Shown here: piece by piece, positions 36,475 through 48,599 of the stretch
How positions within the stretch are numbered: position 1 is the first letter of the stretch
How the letters are laid out: each line of letters opens with the position of its first letter
Source of the DNA: Sipunculus nudus
Lineage: Eukaryota > Annelida > Sipuncula > Golfingiida > Sipunculidae
Direction of reading: 5' to 3'
DNA: 64,000 nucleotides
Assembly (NCBI GenBank): GCA_026874595.1
Contig: CM049306.1
Location: 88,491,142 to 88,555,141 of the forward strand
Notes under the pieces: model-generated
Seen by the model: only the letters and a program-made list of their open reading frames with translations
Databases searched by the model: none
Told to the model about the DNA's origin: nothing
Made by a program: the position numbers and the translations under genes

Positions 36475-38349
36475 CTCCTCGGAGGCCACAAGTCCAAACG
36501 ATCAAATGGCAGGTGTTTCTGGAAAAACATTTCAACATTGGAAATTGTATCTTATAAAGATGAAGAGTCCATTCCTGGATTGTAATATTTGATTTGCAAG
36601 CTGAGGCGAGCCGGCCATAGAATTGATAAATTTAATTTGACGTATAGCAGTGGAATAAGCAGAAACGGCGATGTAAAATAAAGTGGACCAGATATGTGGA
36701 GTAATCAAATAAATAAACCAAATGTCAGCAAAATGACATTATTCATTCGAATAATGTCCTTATATTATCTTTATTAAATAATCTTTAATGCACGTTTAAC
36801 TGCTGTATCATTCGGACATTTTTCATGTCAGCTTTTCATGTCGACAGAATTTAAAGTTATTTATGTAGCGCAAGAACTGTAGAGTAAACAAGTGATTAAA
36901 AGGCACTTATTAAGTTATTCAATAATGTAAAATAGATAAGCGTCTGCATTAATCATTTAGTTGCACATAGTTGTAAATAATTATAATGTATTATCATTCA
37001 TTAGCACTTATGAAATTATTCAGTAATGTAATTTAGATAAGCGTCTCCATTAATTATTCAGTTGTACTTGGTAAATTATAATTACTATCATTCATTAAAA
37101 GCATTCAGCCAATATACCTCAGTATAACAAAATTAAACCGTGCTTATGCAAACATTTGTTATTTTGATCTGCTATTATAGTGCCTAAATAATCATTAAAT
37201 TACGATAAAGTAAAACCATGCTACAAATCAGATTCGTGCTTTGATGTCATTGGATTCTATTTTTTTTCCATAATATTCCACTGGAATTAATCATAAAAAG
37301 CATTTATCTTGCTTAATACGAACGTATACCAATAAAGTAAATCGTCCATGCATATCTCCATGTATTGAATTGGCCAGGTGTGAGAATACTACGATTTCAA
37401 GCAAATATACGGGACAAATGTGGAATGAATATAAACCCCAATCGGTCATTTATGTATAACGAGGAGTTTTCTCTGCTCAGAAAAAAGGGTACGGATGTAA
37501 ACCTATAGGCCAGTGTAGGTGTATAAGTGATCCCCGTTCATATGAATATGTAATAGTGGCTGTAATAGTGACTGTGTGAATGTTTCCTGTCTATCATTTA
37601 ATGTTTGTATGTAAATTATTATACCTTAACCAACAGGTAGACAAGAGGGTTTATAACAATGAGATATGGTTGGCTGGTTCCGTTATCTCTCAGCATAGTG
37701 ATTTAGCATAGTAATAGCGGATATTAATGGAACTATTAGAAGGTTAGGGTGCACCAAAGGCATATAATCCATAAAAAAGCAACCTGGGATACATCAATAC
37801 TTTTGTCCCAATGATTAATAACTATTGTGAAATAGGGCAATGTGTTTTACCGGCCCAAGACCAATGTTATAGGAGGCCTTTCGTCTTTTGATGTAACCAT
37901 ACAGTTATCCGTGATATACATTCCTTTCCTGTTTCCATTGATTAAGTTCACGTATAAAAAAACTACAATTTGAGATATATGTGTGGTCTTTGACTACTTA
38001 TCTAATTTCATGTACAAAGTTGTTCTCTATGTTCCCGCTGGTACCCGATTTGGTATATGCTATTTGTCATAACTTTACCTATAAGGTAGCATTTTGTGAT
38101 CAAAACTTGTTTTAATTCAACCAAGATTTGTTTTAATTCATATAAAACCTGATAAATATGGATAATTGAACACCCGGTTCAGTGTTCTTTCGTGTTATGT
38201 CATTTGATGTAAGCTCACTAAAACTGCATTGCGCTTGCTCGATAGCACACCTATTTGAAAAAAAATTAATAATAAATAAATATGTCATATCTAAATGAAC
38301 GAAAGTTCATCAATACCTAACACATTCGACTTATTCTTTATGGGAACTA
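36475..38349. other. No gene; two-copy 101-bp tandem repeat
   Basis: A segment from 36904 (CACTTATTAAGTTATTC, with AGATAAGCGTCTGCATTAAT) recurs from 37005 with a 101-bp offset and scattered changes, to about 37100. The remainder is AT-rich and empty as far as I can see. Confidence 0.55.
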
Positions 38350-38745
38350 TTAAAACTTCAAAACAACTTTTTTGTTGTTGATTAAGTGATAAATGATGAG
38401 GTCTTTGCCAGGGATGCTATCGTAACAACGTTCCATCCAAATATCGCACCGTTCCTGGCTCTTACGCTCGATTCCAAAGTCCCGAGTAATTGAAACTACC
38501 TTCGGAAAACACCCACGTACGTTCCAGATACCATCTGGTCGTTGGTGAAGCCATTTAATATAAATAGCTTTCAGTATCCCTCTAGTGGAGACCCGCCGAC
38601 ATTCTGAACAGGAAACTGCATCATCCAGATTTATTATTCTGTGCCAATAATAACACGGTGAATCGTTATATAGCGACGGGAAGATGACCACAACGATTTT
38701 GTCTATCTTTGCTTTAAAGTAAATCAGACCGGGCGGCGCGGTCAT
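38350..38745 (-). CDS. Unrecognised ORF, 131 aa
   Basis: The ORF starts at an ATG at 38745 (MTAPPGLIYFKAKIDKI) and ends in KKVVLKF at a TAA. It has a balanced composition, with six Cys including a CSEC pair, and reads more like protein than most frames in this window. The segment is GC-richer than its flanks. I see no known domain, signal peptide or repeat. The start context is weak (T at -3). It may be an exon, a transposon remnant or chance. Confidence 0.2.
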   Translation of the reverse strand: MTAPPGLIYFKAKIDKIVVVIFPSLYNDSPCYYWHRIINLDDAVSCSECRRVSTRGILKAIYIKWLHQRPDGIWNVRGCFPKVVSITRDFGIERKSQERCDIWMERCYDSIPGKDLIIYHLINNKKVVLKF

Positions 38746-40497
38746 TTATTTGTCACCAAGTAAATATATCCGCACTAAGAGGTCAGTAAGATAGCTATCG
38801 TTCCATTTTAACAAAGGCGCCGCCGGTATCAAATACGAACAGTTTATTGTCGTCCTCACGTTCGGATATACTATATATAGCCATGCACATACTTGCAAAG
38901 AAGCCGGTATGGTATATGACCCATAATATATATTATGTACAGTTATATTTTTTAGTCAATACGCTCAATGGTATTTAAAGTGTAAGGATTTATTATTGAC
39001 ACTTTGATAGAACTAGGTGAAAGCGTTTTATTTCAAGGAAAACCAGTGACCCAAGTGAAGATATTCCCAACTGTTAAAAGTTTTCTAACAAAAAAGTGCT
39101 GTTTTATGTAAGATTTTATTTCAACAAACTATGTTCATTATGAATGTTGGAATTAAAGTCGCCCTAATTGATGACCCCAAGAGCCATGGAGCCGAAGGTC
39201 GTAAAACGCCAGGAGGGTATGTCTTCATCTCCGTTCGTGTATGTTTGTTCAAAACATTACTCACGCAATCAAGAACGGTATCTCATGACATTTCCGAGAC
39301 ATTTAGGTATAGGGATTGGGCCAGTGAAGAATTGATTAGATTTTGTTGTTGATCCGGCACATGATCCTGATTTAGGAACGTCATCAAGGAAAATTCAATA
39401 ATGTCGAATCCCTTATGCACGAATGAACCTGGGATTATGGGCCGAATACGTGAATGTAAACACGGGTTGGGGCTTTTGCCATAATAGGGACCCCCACCTG
39501 ACGGAGGCTTGCATTCCTTAGAAAGCAGATTTCTAGTTAATGATACTTCTGACTTTTGTAATATGATTCGATAATCGGAAATTTAATTTTGAATCCTTTG
39601 ATTTATTCTATGGAAAACGTGGAACTTCAGCTTGGGTTTACAGTTTGTATTTTAATGATTACTGTGTTAACAGAATACTGCTCAGGTTCTCAGGGAATTC
39701 CGCTAGATATTCCCTAGTCTACGAATGGCGACTTTCGGTCGAAGGATAGTTTTTTTTCAGACTCATAAAGAGGTTTCCCTAGTCAAAAATAAAAAACCGT
39801 TGTATTCCCTTCTTGTGATAAGTGGTGTAAAATCCACTTTTTCAATGACTTTCAGCCCTCCGACGTCCCTTGAATTCGTGTTGGGTATTCTTGCGCTACT
39901 TTGAAGTGGCATTCCTTGTTATGGGGGCTTTCATTTTTCATGAGCGGGTAGTCATCCAAAGGCCTGCTGGGATATGAGGGGTGACATGTACCATCTCCTG
40001 TCCGACCTCGGCCACTCTTGATTTCTCTGTTCTTGTTACTGATTCTTGTTACTGAGTGCAGTCCAGGCATCGGCGTCCACGGTCAATGAATTTTCTATCA
40101 CGTCACCACTGTCGGTCCTGTTATCGGCTGTCATGTGATTAACCACGCGGCGCCAGGGTCAACCATCCAACATGCATCTACCATCGGTCTTTCCTAAACC
40201 AAACCGCTCAAAACCCACCAGCTTTTTTTAACTTGGTTTTAATTTTTAAATCAAACAGTTTGAACATACAAACATATGCCCTATCATATGGTCATCTGTG
40301 AGTTATAGTTTGTTCTGTCTCAGAAATTAATAATGATTATTGCATCAGCTCAGACAGATACGAAAAAAACATAGGTGATATGTGTGTACAATGGTAACTG
40401 AAATGTTTTACATTTGACAGTATCTTGTCCAAAAATCATGATCTTATTCACATGCATAAATTATCTCAGAATCATACAGATACTTTGCTGTGGTGTT
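38746..40497. other. No confident gene
   Basis: Mixed composition with short ORFs on both strands. A 15-bp unit TTCTTGTTACTGA is doubled near 40028-40056. No transposon end was recognised before 40498. Confidence 0.45.
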
Positions 40498-41545
40498 AGG
40501 GCCCAGCTACACAAGGGGACAGATTACGACTAAATACGATATGCCATCGTGGGAAGTCACGGACAAGTGGGAAGTCACGGACAGGTGGGAAGTCACGGAC
40601 AGGTGGGAAGTCAGTAAGGACAGTCGTAAGACGGTAGTGCGACAGGTCACTGGTGATTCCGAGTGGTCGCGGACGTTCATAGGAAGGAAATTGTTCGAAA
40701 GAAGGTGTTTGATAACGGACCAAATCCTTCCTATATCTGTTATGTATTATAAACAGCCGATTTTCTCTGACTGTGCCAGACTCTTGGCGACGGCGATTTT
40801 TCACGCTGACCCCAACAAAATCCCGTCGCTGGGGCTGTCACACTACACAATAATATGCCCCTGTCGGTCCTATGAATCGGCCGATGAATTCGTGTAGTGA
40901 GCTACGTACCGGCTTTACGATGGTCTTAAGCCTGAAACTCACCTCCAAAATGTCTCGAAACTATCGCTGGGTTCTTAATTTTCTCGCCTCGGTCGCTAGT
41001 CCTGGTTCTCGTGTCACTTGAATTTTGAACAAGTTAAAATCGAGCGACAAATGTTCTTTCAAAATAGGCACAGAAGCGTCGCAGGTATCTCGAACCCTTC
41101 TCAATTAAGTTTTCGTCAGTCAGAAAGTGCGAAAAATGTGAGGGGTTGACGAATTATGAAACTAGTATGTCTGAAGACAAAAATGAGTATCAGACATACA
41201 TGTCGCGCGATAATCTCAAATGCAAAATGCAGTCGCACTCGCCTGAATTTTGTGCAACAGTTGCATGCCATGTATGCGAACTTCAAGCGAACTTCGGTCT
41301 ATATTTCGCCTCAAGGACCAATGATCGGTCATAGTGTGGTTTCATGACAATGGTTAGACCTTCGCAAAACACATGTCTAGCCGTATGATTGCTTTGGATT
41401 GTCTTTTACTGGTTGGACGACAGTTCTCAGATGGTTACTGGCGGTGGTGCGATGTTCGTACAATAGTCTTATCCCAATGTGACGGCAAATTCACTCTTCT
41501 TTCTGCGACAAGTCGAGGTCCTAGCTCAGATGGGACTTGGCCCTT
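40498..41545. mobile_element. Long-TIR element candidate, ~1.05 kb, non-autonomous
   Basis: The left end AGGGCCCAGCTACACAAGGG corresponds to the reverse complement of the right end, AAGGGCCAAGTCCCATCTG. Further in, TGCCATCGTGGGAAGTC (left, 40542 on) corresponds to TGCCGTCACATTGGGA (right, 41472-41487, inverted), and GTCGTAAGACGGTAGTGCGA corresponds to ATAAGACTATTGTACGAAC. The inverted repeats are long and decayed. An 18-bp unit GGTGGGAAGTCACGGACA is repeated about four times at 40549-40613. Plus-strand ORFs here (40490-40897, 41146-41627) have no transposase signature. No target duplication was found. Confidence 0.5.
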
Positions 41546-43859
41546 GCCGTATTCTTTGAATTATTTTTGTAATAACTTAAACGGAAATTTCTTGGGATTG
41601 ATCATCAACTTCTTTGTTACAGCATAAAAAAATGTAGGTGGTGCCACCTTTAAAATATATGGTAGTTAAGTTCTGTTTATATAACCATATTTTAACATCT
41701 GCTTTTGTTTTCCTCTGCTTAGAATGTGAAAGAATCTTTTCTCAGTTAATGGTTTTATCACAATCCACGTGGTGGTTTGCCTCAACAGTTTGTTATTATT
41801 TAATTAAGAATTATGATTATTTTAATTAATTAGCATGGTAACACCATTCCTATTTAGATTTCTAAATTACCATTAGTATGCATTAGAAGATAATGAACAA
41901 AAGTTATCAGTCAGTGAAGAAGGAAAAATAAAATTGATCAAATATTTAATCCTTCTAATACAATGTAATTATCTAATAAAGCCTTCTGGCATGGACCTAA
42001 ATATCAATAAGGAATAAATCATTCTTTCTTTCAGCCGATACCACTGCAATATTACATTCATACTTATCTGAAATAGGATACATTTTTACCACAAAATGTA
42101 CATTTTAATACATATCTCACAGAATGCCAATTCGGCAAACGTTTCGGTTTCGCAATGAGCACAAATTATAATCAAATGAACTGGAATGTCATAATAACTA
42201 CCCCTCAGAGGCATCTTTTCTTATTTTCTGAGCAGGTCAATCGAGAAGTTAATTTGCCCATCTTGGATTGCCTGAATGCTAATGAATCATATCATACCGG
42301 CTAGGTCATAATTTAACTCCGGCTGTAAAAGTCATTTTTTTCTTAATCTATTTATACCGCGTGTTGGAAGAATAGTAAGAAAACTCAATATAAGTCGGCT
42401 TTTTCTAAATGAATAGGCCTTGGTCCATCTATTTCAGGAAATATAACCAAAGTAAGTAACGTTAATGTGATCGGATCTGTAAAATCCATGCCTTTTTTCA
42501 AAATATAAATATTTTTTTTATTTGTGTTTAGTGAATCAGCACTTTTGTGAGTTTAACATAATTTGAACCGGGTAGCATATAAATGTATGGCAAGCGCCAA
42601 CCTTCGATTTATTTTCCCGAAGTGCTTGTTCATGCCCTGATTACCAAGCAAGAGTTGCTGATGGTTATTTTGATGATAAACAATGTAACTCACCGACACT
42701 ATGTATCAGTTCGTTCGAATTGTACACCAGGTGCTATTGTAGCTGTTTTCGTTTCATCTTCCAATAGAATTTAAACTCTACCTTTAAGCGACTAAAGGTC
42801 TGGCCTATAACCGATAGGTTGACACTAAAGGTATAATCTTCAATAGAAAAGAGACCGAGTTCTGCAGACAAATGAAGATAAATCTGATTTCAGTATCATC
42901 TGTTGAACTGAAAAATGAAAGCTGTGAAGCTATGAAACAAAATACAATAAATATCCGGAATTCAGGATACATCCAGGAGTATACTGTGACAGATTATCTG
43001 CTTAAACTTAGTTACAAGATGAAAGCATTTTATGAAACTGAACACAAACAATGTTGCATTTAGAATACTAACTTTTGGGTAAACTAGAAATTATATTACA
43101 TCTTTAAGGATTTTGTATACATTTTCAATGTTTTTAAATGTCGAAAGGTTATTCCGTTTATTGTTTGAACAAAAAAATGAAAAGAAGGGACAAATGTACT
43201 TGATCCCTCCGTAAGGGGGGCTTTCACCCGGCATCGGATTAGCTAAAGGTTACCGTACTTAGATTTTAAAAAAGTTTGTAGTTACCAATGTATCCAATTT
43301 AAGTAACTCATCTTCTGAGGTTCCACCTTAAGTGTAACAGATTGCGTCATATCCTCCATTCCATTTTTCTTATAAGTAAATCAATAAAATCTGGATAGGA
43401 TTAATTTAGTAACGGAGAGTGGGCACTGGCACTAGTTGCTTTGGCAAACAGGCGAGTCATATCATATATGAAATTTTAGCGGCGTGTTGTCCCTCCAGCA
43501 TAAAGAGTCTATCGGCAAGCCAGACCAAGCACGCCTACCAGTCTAATATAAATACCCACCGAGTCGTATGTTCAAGGCTCGTGAAATTAATCACTTTTTT
43601 TCGGCGGGATTCTACAAGATAGGCTAAATGTAGGGAGGCATGTTCACTGTATTAATCGTGTCCCTCGTAAGTGCTACACGTAGTTCACTTGCCGCGCTTG
43701 GTTCCCTTAAAGTGGTATATTTATATATGTATATATTTTTTTTTAATATTTTTGGTGTAGGTAACCGCCTCCATTTTGAATACTAACATAAATATGTACA
43801 TGTACTTCTGCAGAATTCCATTCTGAATTCGAACAACGTGACAGGGAAGTATCTAACGC
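41546..43859. other. No gene recognised
   Basis: AT-rich with short ORFs only. No RNA gene, tandem array or transposon terminus was identified. Confidence 0.45.
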
Positions 43860-44150
43860 TTCCTCTCATTTGATATCCTGGCGTTAACTAGGCCCGTTGA
43901 CTACTGCACCTGTGGGCCCTGGTGCGTAATCATCCCCATGCTGGGTCATACCACCTAGGAACCACTGAAAGGCCCATTCGTTCGTGAGTGAGAAACGGCC
44001 GTTGGGCACTGCCTTCCCATTAAGCCTCCAGAGCGCTCTTCCTGTGTGGAGGCTGACCGTGAAAAATCACATCACTTCTGCTGAGATTCAAACTCTCGAT
44101 AGAATATTTAATCCTTGCCATCCGACTTCTGTGGTGGGCAATTATTTTCC
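43860..44150 (-). other. Possible decayed tRNA-derived SINE
   Basis: On the minus strand, GAGAGTTTGAATCTC resembles a degenerate RNA polymerase III B box (GGTTCGAATCC) and lies in a GC-richer 280-bp patch. I could not define an A box, a poly-A or simple-repeat tail, or a second copy. The call is weak. Confidence 0.2.
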
Positions 44151-46360
44151 ATTTTTAATTGCTTTGCAAGGTTTCCATAATCTCGATCTCACATTGTGCA
44201 TCCATTATTAATATCAATTAGCAATTAATATAAATTTTGATGAGGCCCAACAACAACGAGCAAAATTTCTTAGCTACTAACTATTTCCGGTTACAAAAAT
44301 CCATCCAAAGTATCTTACTTAAAAGGGTTATTTAGATATAAGGTATCATAAAAAGGCACCGATAAATATGTCACTTCCTGGTTACGTCGTGTTACTCATT
44401 GAGGAAACTATATATTTTACAACATACTTGCTGCAACGGCTGTGTCCTCTAGTGTTGCACGTGGTGCTGCAGTAAAAGTTTTTTTCATCTAAAGAGAGAA
44501 TGCTACATTTAATATTTCATTCTATTTTATCTCGAAGCAAAATGACACAAAGCTCGAAAGTTTTTATGGTAATTCTGTATGAGTATAAAGATAAAGAAAG
44601 TTCATTGTCAGCTGCAATCGCACAAAAAAGCACGACATTCCAAGTGACGGGGAATTAGGCATAAGTCAAAGAACCATTTTTATTAGGCAGCTGAAGAAAC
44701 TTGTGATAATTTCACATGCATGGCGACGAAAATATGACATTTCTGAAAGGATCTCGTGGTTTTATATTTCTGACCGTGTGTCAGGCGCAATTTTAATAAA
44801 AAAAAAAAAAAAACTGATACAAATCAATGCCACTCAAGTGACTTCCCAGTGGTCGTGATTTGGCACCTCTTTCATGAAGAATCAATGTTTAAATGTAACG
44901 TCGCACCGATTGTTGACACATTCTCTCCACCTGACATCAGATTTTATGTGGCTTTTTCATCTTGTAAATGTATCCAGCAGTCTGGCGGGTATTCTATGCA
45001 TGGAGTTAGTAAATCAATTATGCAAATTTATGCATGTGATTTTCAATGCTTGGTTGTCATGTTCTGTTTAAAAATAAAACGTGTTACATATTCCGTGTAG
45101 GATGTGACTAAGTGGTCACAACTGTTTTTGACTAGTATTTATCTGCGAATGCCTCTAAAGGAACCTTCTTATTGAAAGGAGGGCGTAATCTTTATAATAT
45201 AAATTATCATATGAGAAATAATGATATATGTAAGAAAAAGTCTTGATTGTTTTACTTCTATTATTTTAATTAAAAAACTCCCAATGCACCAACTGTATCA
45301 ATCAGAATACTTGCATTTATAACTAAGTTCTCTAAAAATCAGAATGGTTCGGTTTAAGGATGTCACGTACGTAATTATGAAGAAGACTTTTTAAAGCCAA
45401 GTATAGGTATAACCCTACATTTAAGATACGTTTTCCGGTACGAGGATATCCCATACGTTACGGCAACTTATCGTTAACAAGGTTCGTAACGCGGACGTAA
45501 AAAATGATCATGTTCTAAATTTCTGTACGTAACTGCGATGTATTTTTTTTTGCATTATGTCTGCCATTTGTGATGTTGCTTAGAAAAAAAACGAAAGAAC
45601 ATTAATAATTGATGGGCAAGTTGCCAACACGCTGCTCAAATGTGCGCTAAGCGTAATATCGTGTATACGTAACGCTAAGTATGCTGGGGATTCTCAGATT
45701 TATTCTCTACACTCTGTGCCAATCCGTACTTAAAAGACTCCAACTCTCCTGCTTAACTTAAAGGAATGAGGTTCTAAATAGACCGAAGGCGTATGAAGGC
45801 AAGCAATGAAGAGAGTAAATTAAGGCCCTTAAAACATGCTAGAATTGAATTGTTTCAAGGCTAATTAAATGAACATGATTTGTTTGGTGAAAAGGACTGA
45901 GTTAATGAAATATGTGAAACTTCGTACGTATGGGTTTATGTATGCTGTGACAAAAATTTTGCTTATGAAATTTGAAAGTTTAAACAAGTATTTCCGGCCC
46001 TGTCGCAATCCCTAACGTGTAGTGTTTTTTAATGGATACGCCCTCTGGTGGAATGGTCGGAGATTATGTCGGAACCTTTGAGCACGGAACTGATACTGAA
46101 ATAAAGCCACATAAACGTATGCGGATTCCGGTATAAATTCGTGTTGAATGTTTATTAGGAGGGCGGTAAAACAATGCGGAATGGGACCAATGGTGTCAAA
46201 ACCCGTTTGATCACGCTGCGTCCGTAGTTTATACACCTAGTAACCATGTAGGGTGGTCGCTATATATACCGCTATATATTCACTCTTGGAATGACATTTT
46301 CCGGGTGTTTTATTCCGCATCCGGCAAACCTCATACCGCTAGCTAAATAAATGTGTCGAC
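44151..46360. other. No gene recognised
   Basis: AT-rich. A run of 17 A lies near 44799-44814. Around 45360-45540 CGTACGTAA/CGTTACGG words are frequent, with no structure I can define. Confidence 0.45.
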
Positions 46361-46440
46361 AGGGGCGTCAATATGGGGGGGGGGGGTTATTTATTCTGCC
46401 CAACTTTTGAACAAGGGCGGGGGAGGGATGACGCCACTGG
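46361..46440. mobile_element. AGGGGCGTCAATATGGG repeat fragment
   Basis: CAGGGGCGTCAATATGGG runs into a G tract (46375-46386), followed by TTTTGAACAAGGGCGGGGGA. It resembles the start of the 6033-6150 repeat. Only one end is visible. Confidence 0.45.
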
Positions 46441-47080
46441 TTGACGATACTATAGCTGGAAGACCGCATATCGCGCCACGTAATCCCAGCATTACAGATT
46501 ATAATGATTTCTTCGAAAGTCACGTGATCGTTTGTCTGTAAGCGTGTCTTTTTTTAGGTATCGACAAACTTATTTGAATAAATGAACATTACGGTTATAA
46601 ACAATGTTTCGGAAGCTGGCAATCGGGATAAATGTATACATGTTTTATCGGCCAAGGCTCGGACATCGGTTATATCGGGCACAACAACAAACCTGTTGCA
46701 AAAGGATAGATGTTCCATCAGAACTTATTCCTGTCAGGCCGTATCCTTTTTACCCTACACTCGGACATTACGGCGTGCTCAGCCACATCCTATTAGAGTC
46801 GGATTACTGTTTAAAGTCTCACCAAATTATAAGAAATCAAACTGAGGCCCGTGAAGCTCAGGAAACCCTTGTCTAGTATGAACAGTCGGAGCATGTGACG
46901 TGACACTTGATGCACGATGTGCCGCGCTGATACTGTGAACATTAGAAAACTTAATAAATAGGCTGTCACGACGACTATCTGCGATTGTGTTACTGTTTAT
47001 CATATACAGAGGATAAAACATAGCAAGTTGAATACAAAACACGTATATGAAACACAGAGAATATATAGAGGTGCTTTAAT
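46441..47080. other. No confident gene
   Basis: Two overlapping plus-strand ORFs at 46582-46876 (87 and 90 codons) have no recognisable domain and different frames, so neither is favoured. Confidence 0.4.
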
Positions 47081-47302
47081 ATCAGAAATCAGTGCAGGCG
47101 GGCTATTTTTTTTTTTTTTACCCTTTTTGTGTTTCGATAAAAATGTCATATGATCAAGGAAGGCATGATAATAACAGAATTCTTTGATAAACAGGTAAAA
47201 TCACTACAGAACAAAGGAATTATATTATTTTATCTTTTTGAAAGATGAAAATCAAAATAACAAAATTTTGAAGCGGGGGTTAAAATTGACGCGGGCGGTA
47301 CC
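47081..47302 (+). mobile_element. GGTTCTCAGGCAC MITE, copy 3 (both ends lost)
   Basis: From ATCAGAAATCAGTGCAGGCG to GACGCGGGCGGTACC the sequence follows the interior of 27928-28249: GTTTCGATAAAAATGTCATA, CATGATAATAACAGAAT and TTTTATCTTTTTGAAAGA. The terminal inverted repeats are gone. Confidence 0.75.
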
Positions 47303-47411
47303 TATGCGGTACGGTATGAAGCACGATGTATGACAATTACCACCAACCAATTTTCCACCGAGTATGACCAATATGTTATCTTTGTATCGAAAACTACCCA
47401 CGCCCACCCTG

Positions 47412-47429
47412 CCCCCCCCCCCCCCCCCC
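47412..47429. repeat. C homopolymer of 18
   Basis: Uninterrupted C18, matched in length only by the G run at 9262-9279. Confidence 0.95.
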
Positions 47430-47543
47430 GTCCTCCCTCGACTTGAATCGATTCTATCTGCTCTTGATCATCACACATCACACTGCAGATCCCATGTACA
47501 ATCCACACACAGGCAGTTTTTCAGTTCGTTCATTAGGGTATAC

Positions 47544-47642
47544 CCGCTCTCATTGGTCTGATAGCACCCGTTCCGTCATTGGGCTAAGAATCAAACCGAT
47601 AAGAGCTTGTGTCCCGGTGTATAATCAGACCAACGAGAGCGG
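47544..47642. repeat. 19-bp inverted repeat with ATTGG boxes
   Basis: CCGCTCTCATTGGTCTGAT (47544-47562) is the inverse of ATCAGACCAACGAGAGCGG (47624-47642) with one mismatch, around a 61-bp loop that holds a second CATTGGGCT. ATTGG is the inverted CCAAT core bound by NF-Y, so promoter use is possible, but a transposon core would look the same. Confidence 0.6.
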
Positions 47643-48528
47643 TAGTGGCATGTTTTAAAGTTTGGGCTGGATGTACAATGCAATACCACACTTTCAGTGG
47701 TCTGGATTGCAATTCTGTGCTCTGTGCGCACCCTGGTGTTCCAGCCCCGAGAACCTTGCTATACAAAGCTCCGTTAGGAGCCAAGTATTTTTGCAGCTGG
47801 GCACGATTTGATTAAATCACAACGACAGTTGTTTTATCCCCCGTTTCGCATGTTATCGGCTACGTTAGATAAAGCTGTATCGGACTGGTAAGGCCAAATG
47901 TATATCATTTTGTTGTTGACTGTGTCCCTTCACACAGAACAGCATTACAGTTTATGGAGCATATAAACAACATCTTCTGCGAATACGCAAATAATACTCC
48001 GCGTTGCCAAAATATAATCACAGACATATGTTTGGCCACATTGTGCTATCAAGCATGAGAACACACCACTAACAGGTTATCATGTTATCTGGAGTCTTAA
48101 TATCAAAAACTGTAAGGCATTATGGCAGTTTATTTCCTATAATTATAATTTATGAATTATGAGTTTATAAATAATCCCCATCTCAAACACAACATTAGCT
48201 CGGGCGAACCCATCATACAGCCTGAATCCTGCGTATTTTACAATATTCGCCCGTATTTTCCAAACTTTTAATTTGATCAACACTCGCGAAGGGATCAGGT
48301 AACACAACTGTTTGTTCGAGCTAGTTGAACCGTCGGGTTAAAGTTTTCTTGAAGCACTTAATAACCGAGTGCCTGTGAATGTTAAGACACAGCGCTACAC
48401 TGTTGTCTCGTTATGCCTTATTTGATGAAATAAACTTCCTCTCAGTGAATGCAGACATATTCACAAAACCTTAGACTGACAGCCTCATATCTCATACATG
48501 TCTAATAAACACTAATGCAAATACATTA

Positions 48529-48530
<2 letters not shown>
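47643..48530. other. No gene recognised
   Basis: Mixed then AT-rich sequence with overlapping short ORFs on both strands at 47580-47815. No recognisable domain. Confidence 0.45.
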
Positions 48531-48598
<68 letters not shown>

Positions 48599-48599
48599 A
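48531..48599. repeat. (TA)n-(TG)n microsatellite
   Basis: A TA tract with one interruption passes into TG repeats at its right end. Confidence 0.95.

Noticed and set aside
40490-40897. 135-codon ORF with a WEVTDR repeat
   Set aside because: It lies inside the long-TIR element, its repeat is an 18-bp tandem repeat, and an equally open reverse frame exists.
44070-44100. tRNA gene suggested by a B-box-like GAGTTTGAATCTC on the minus strand
   Set aside because: No A box at the right distance and no cloverleaf could be drawn. It is kept only as a weak SINE possibility.
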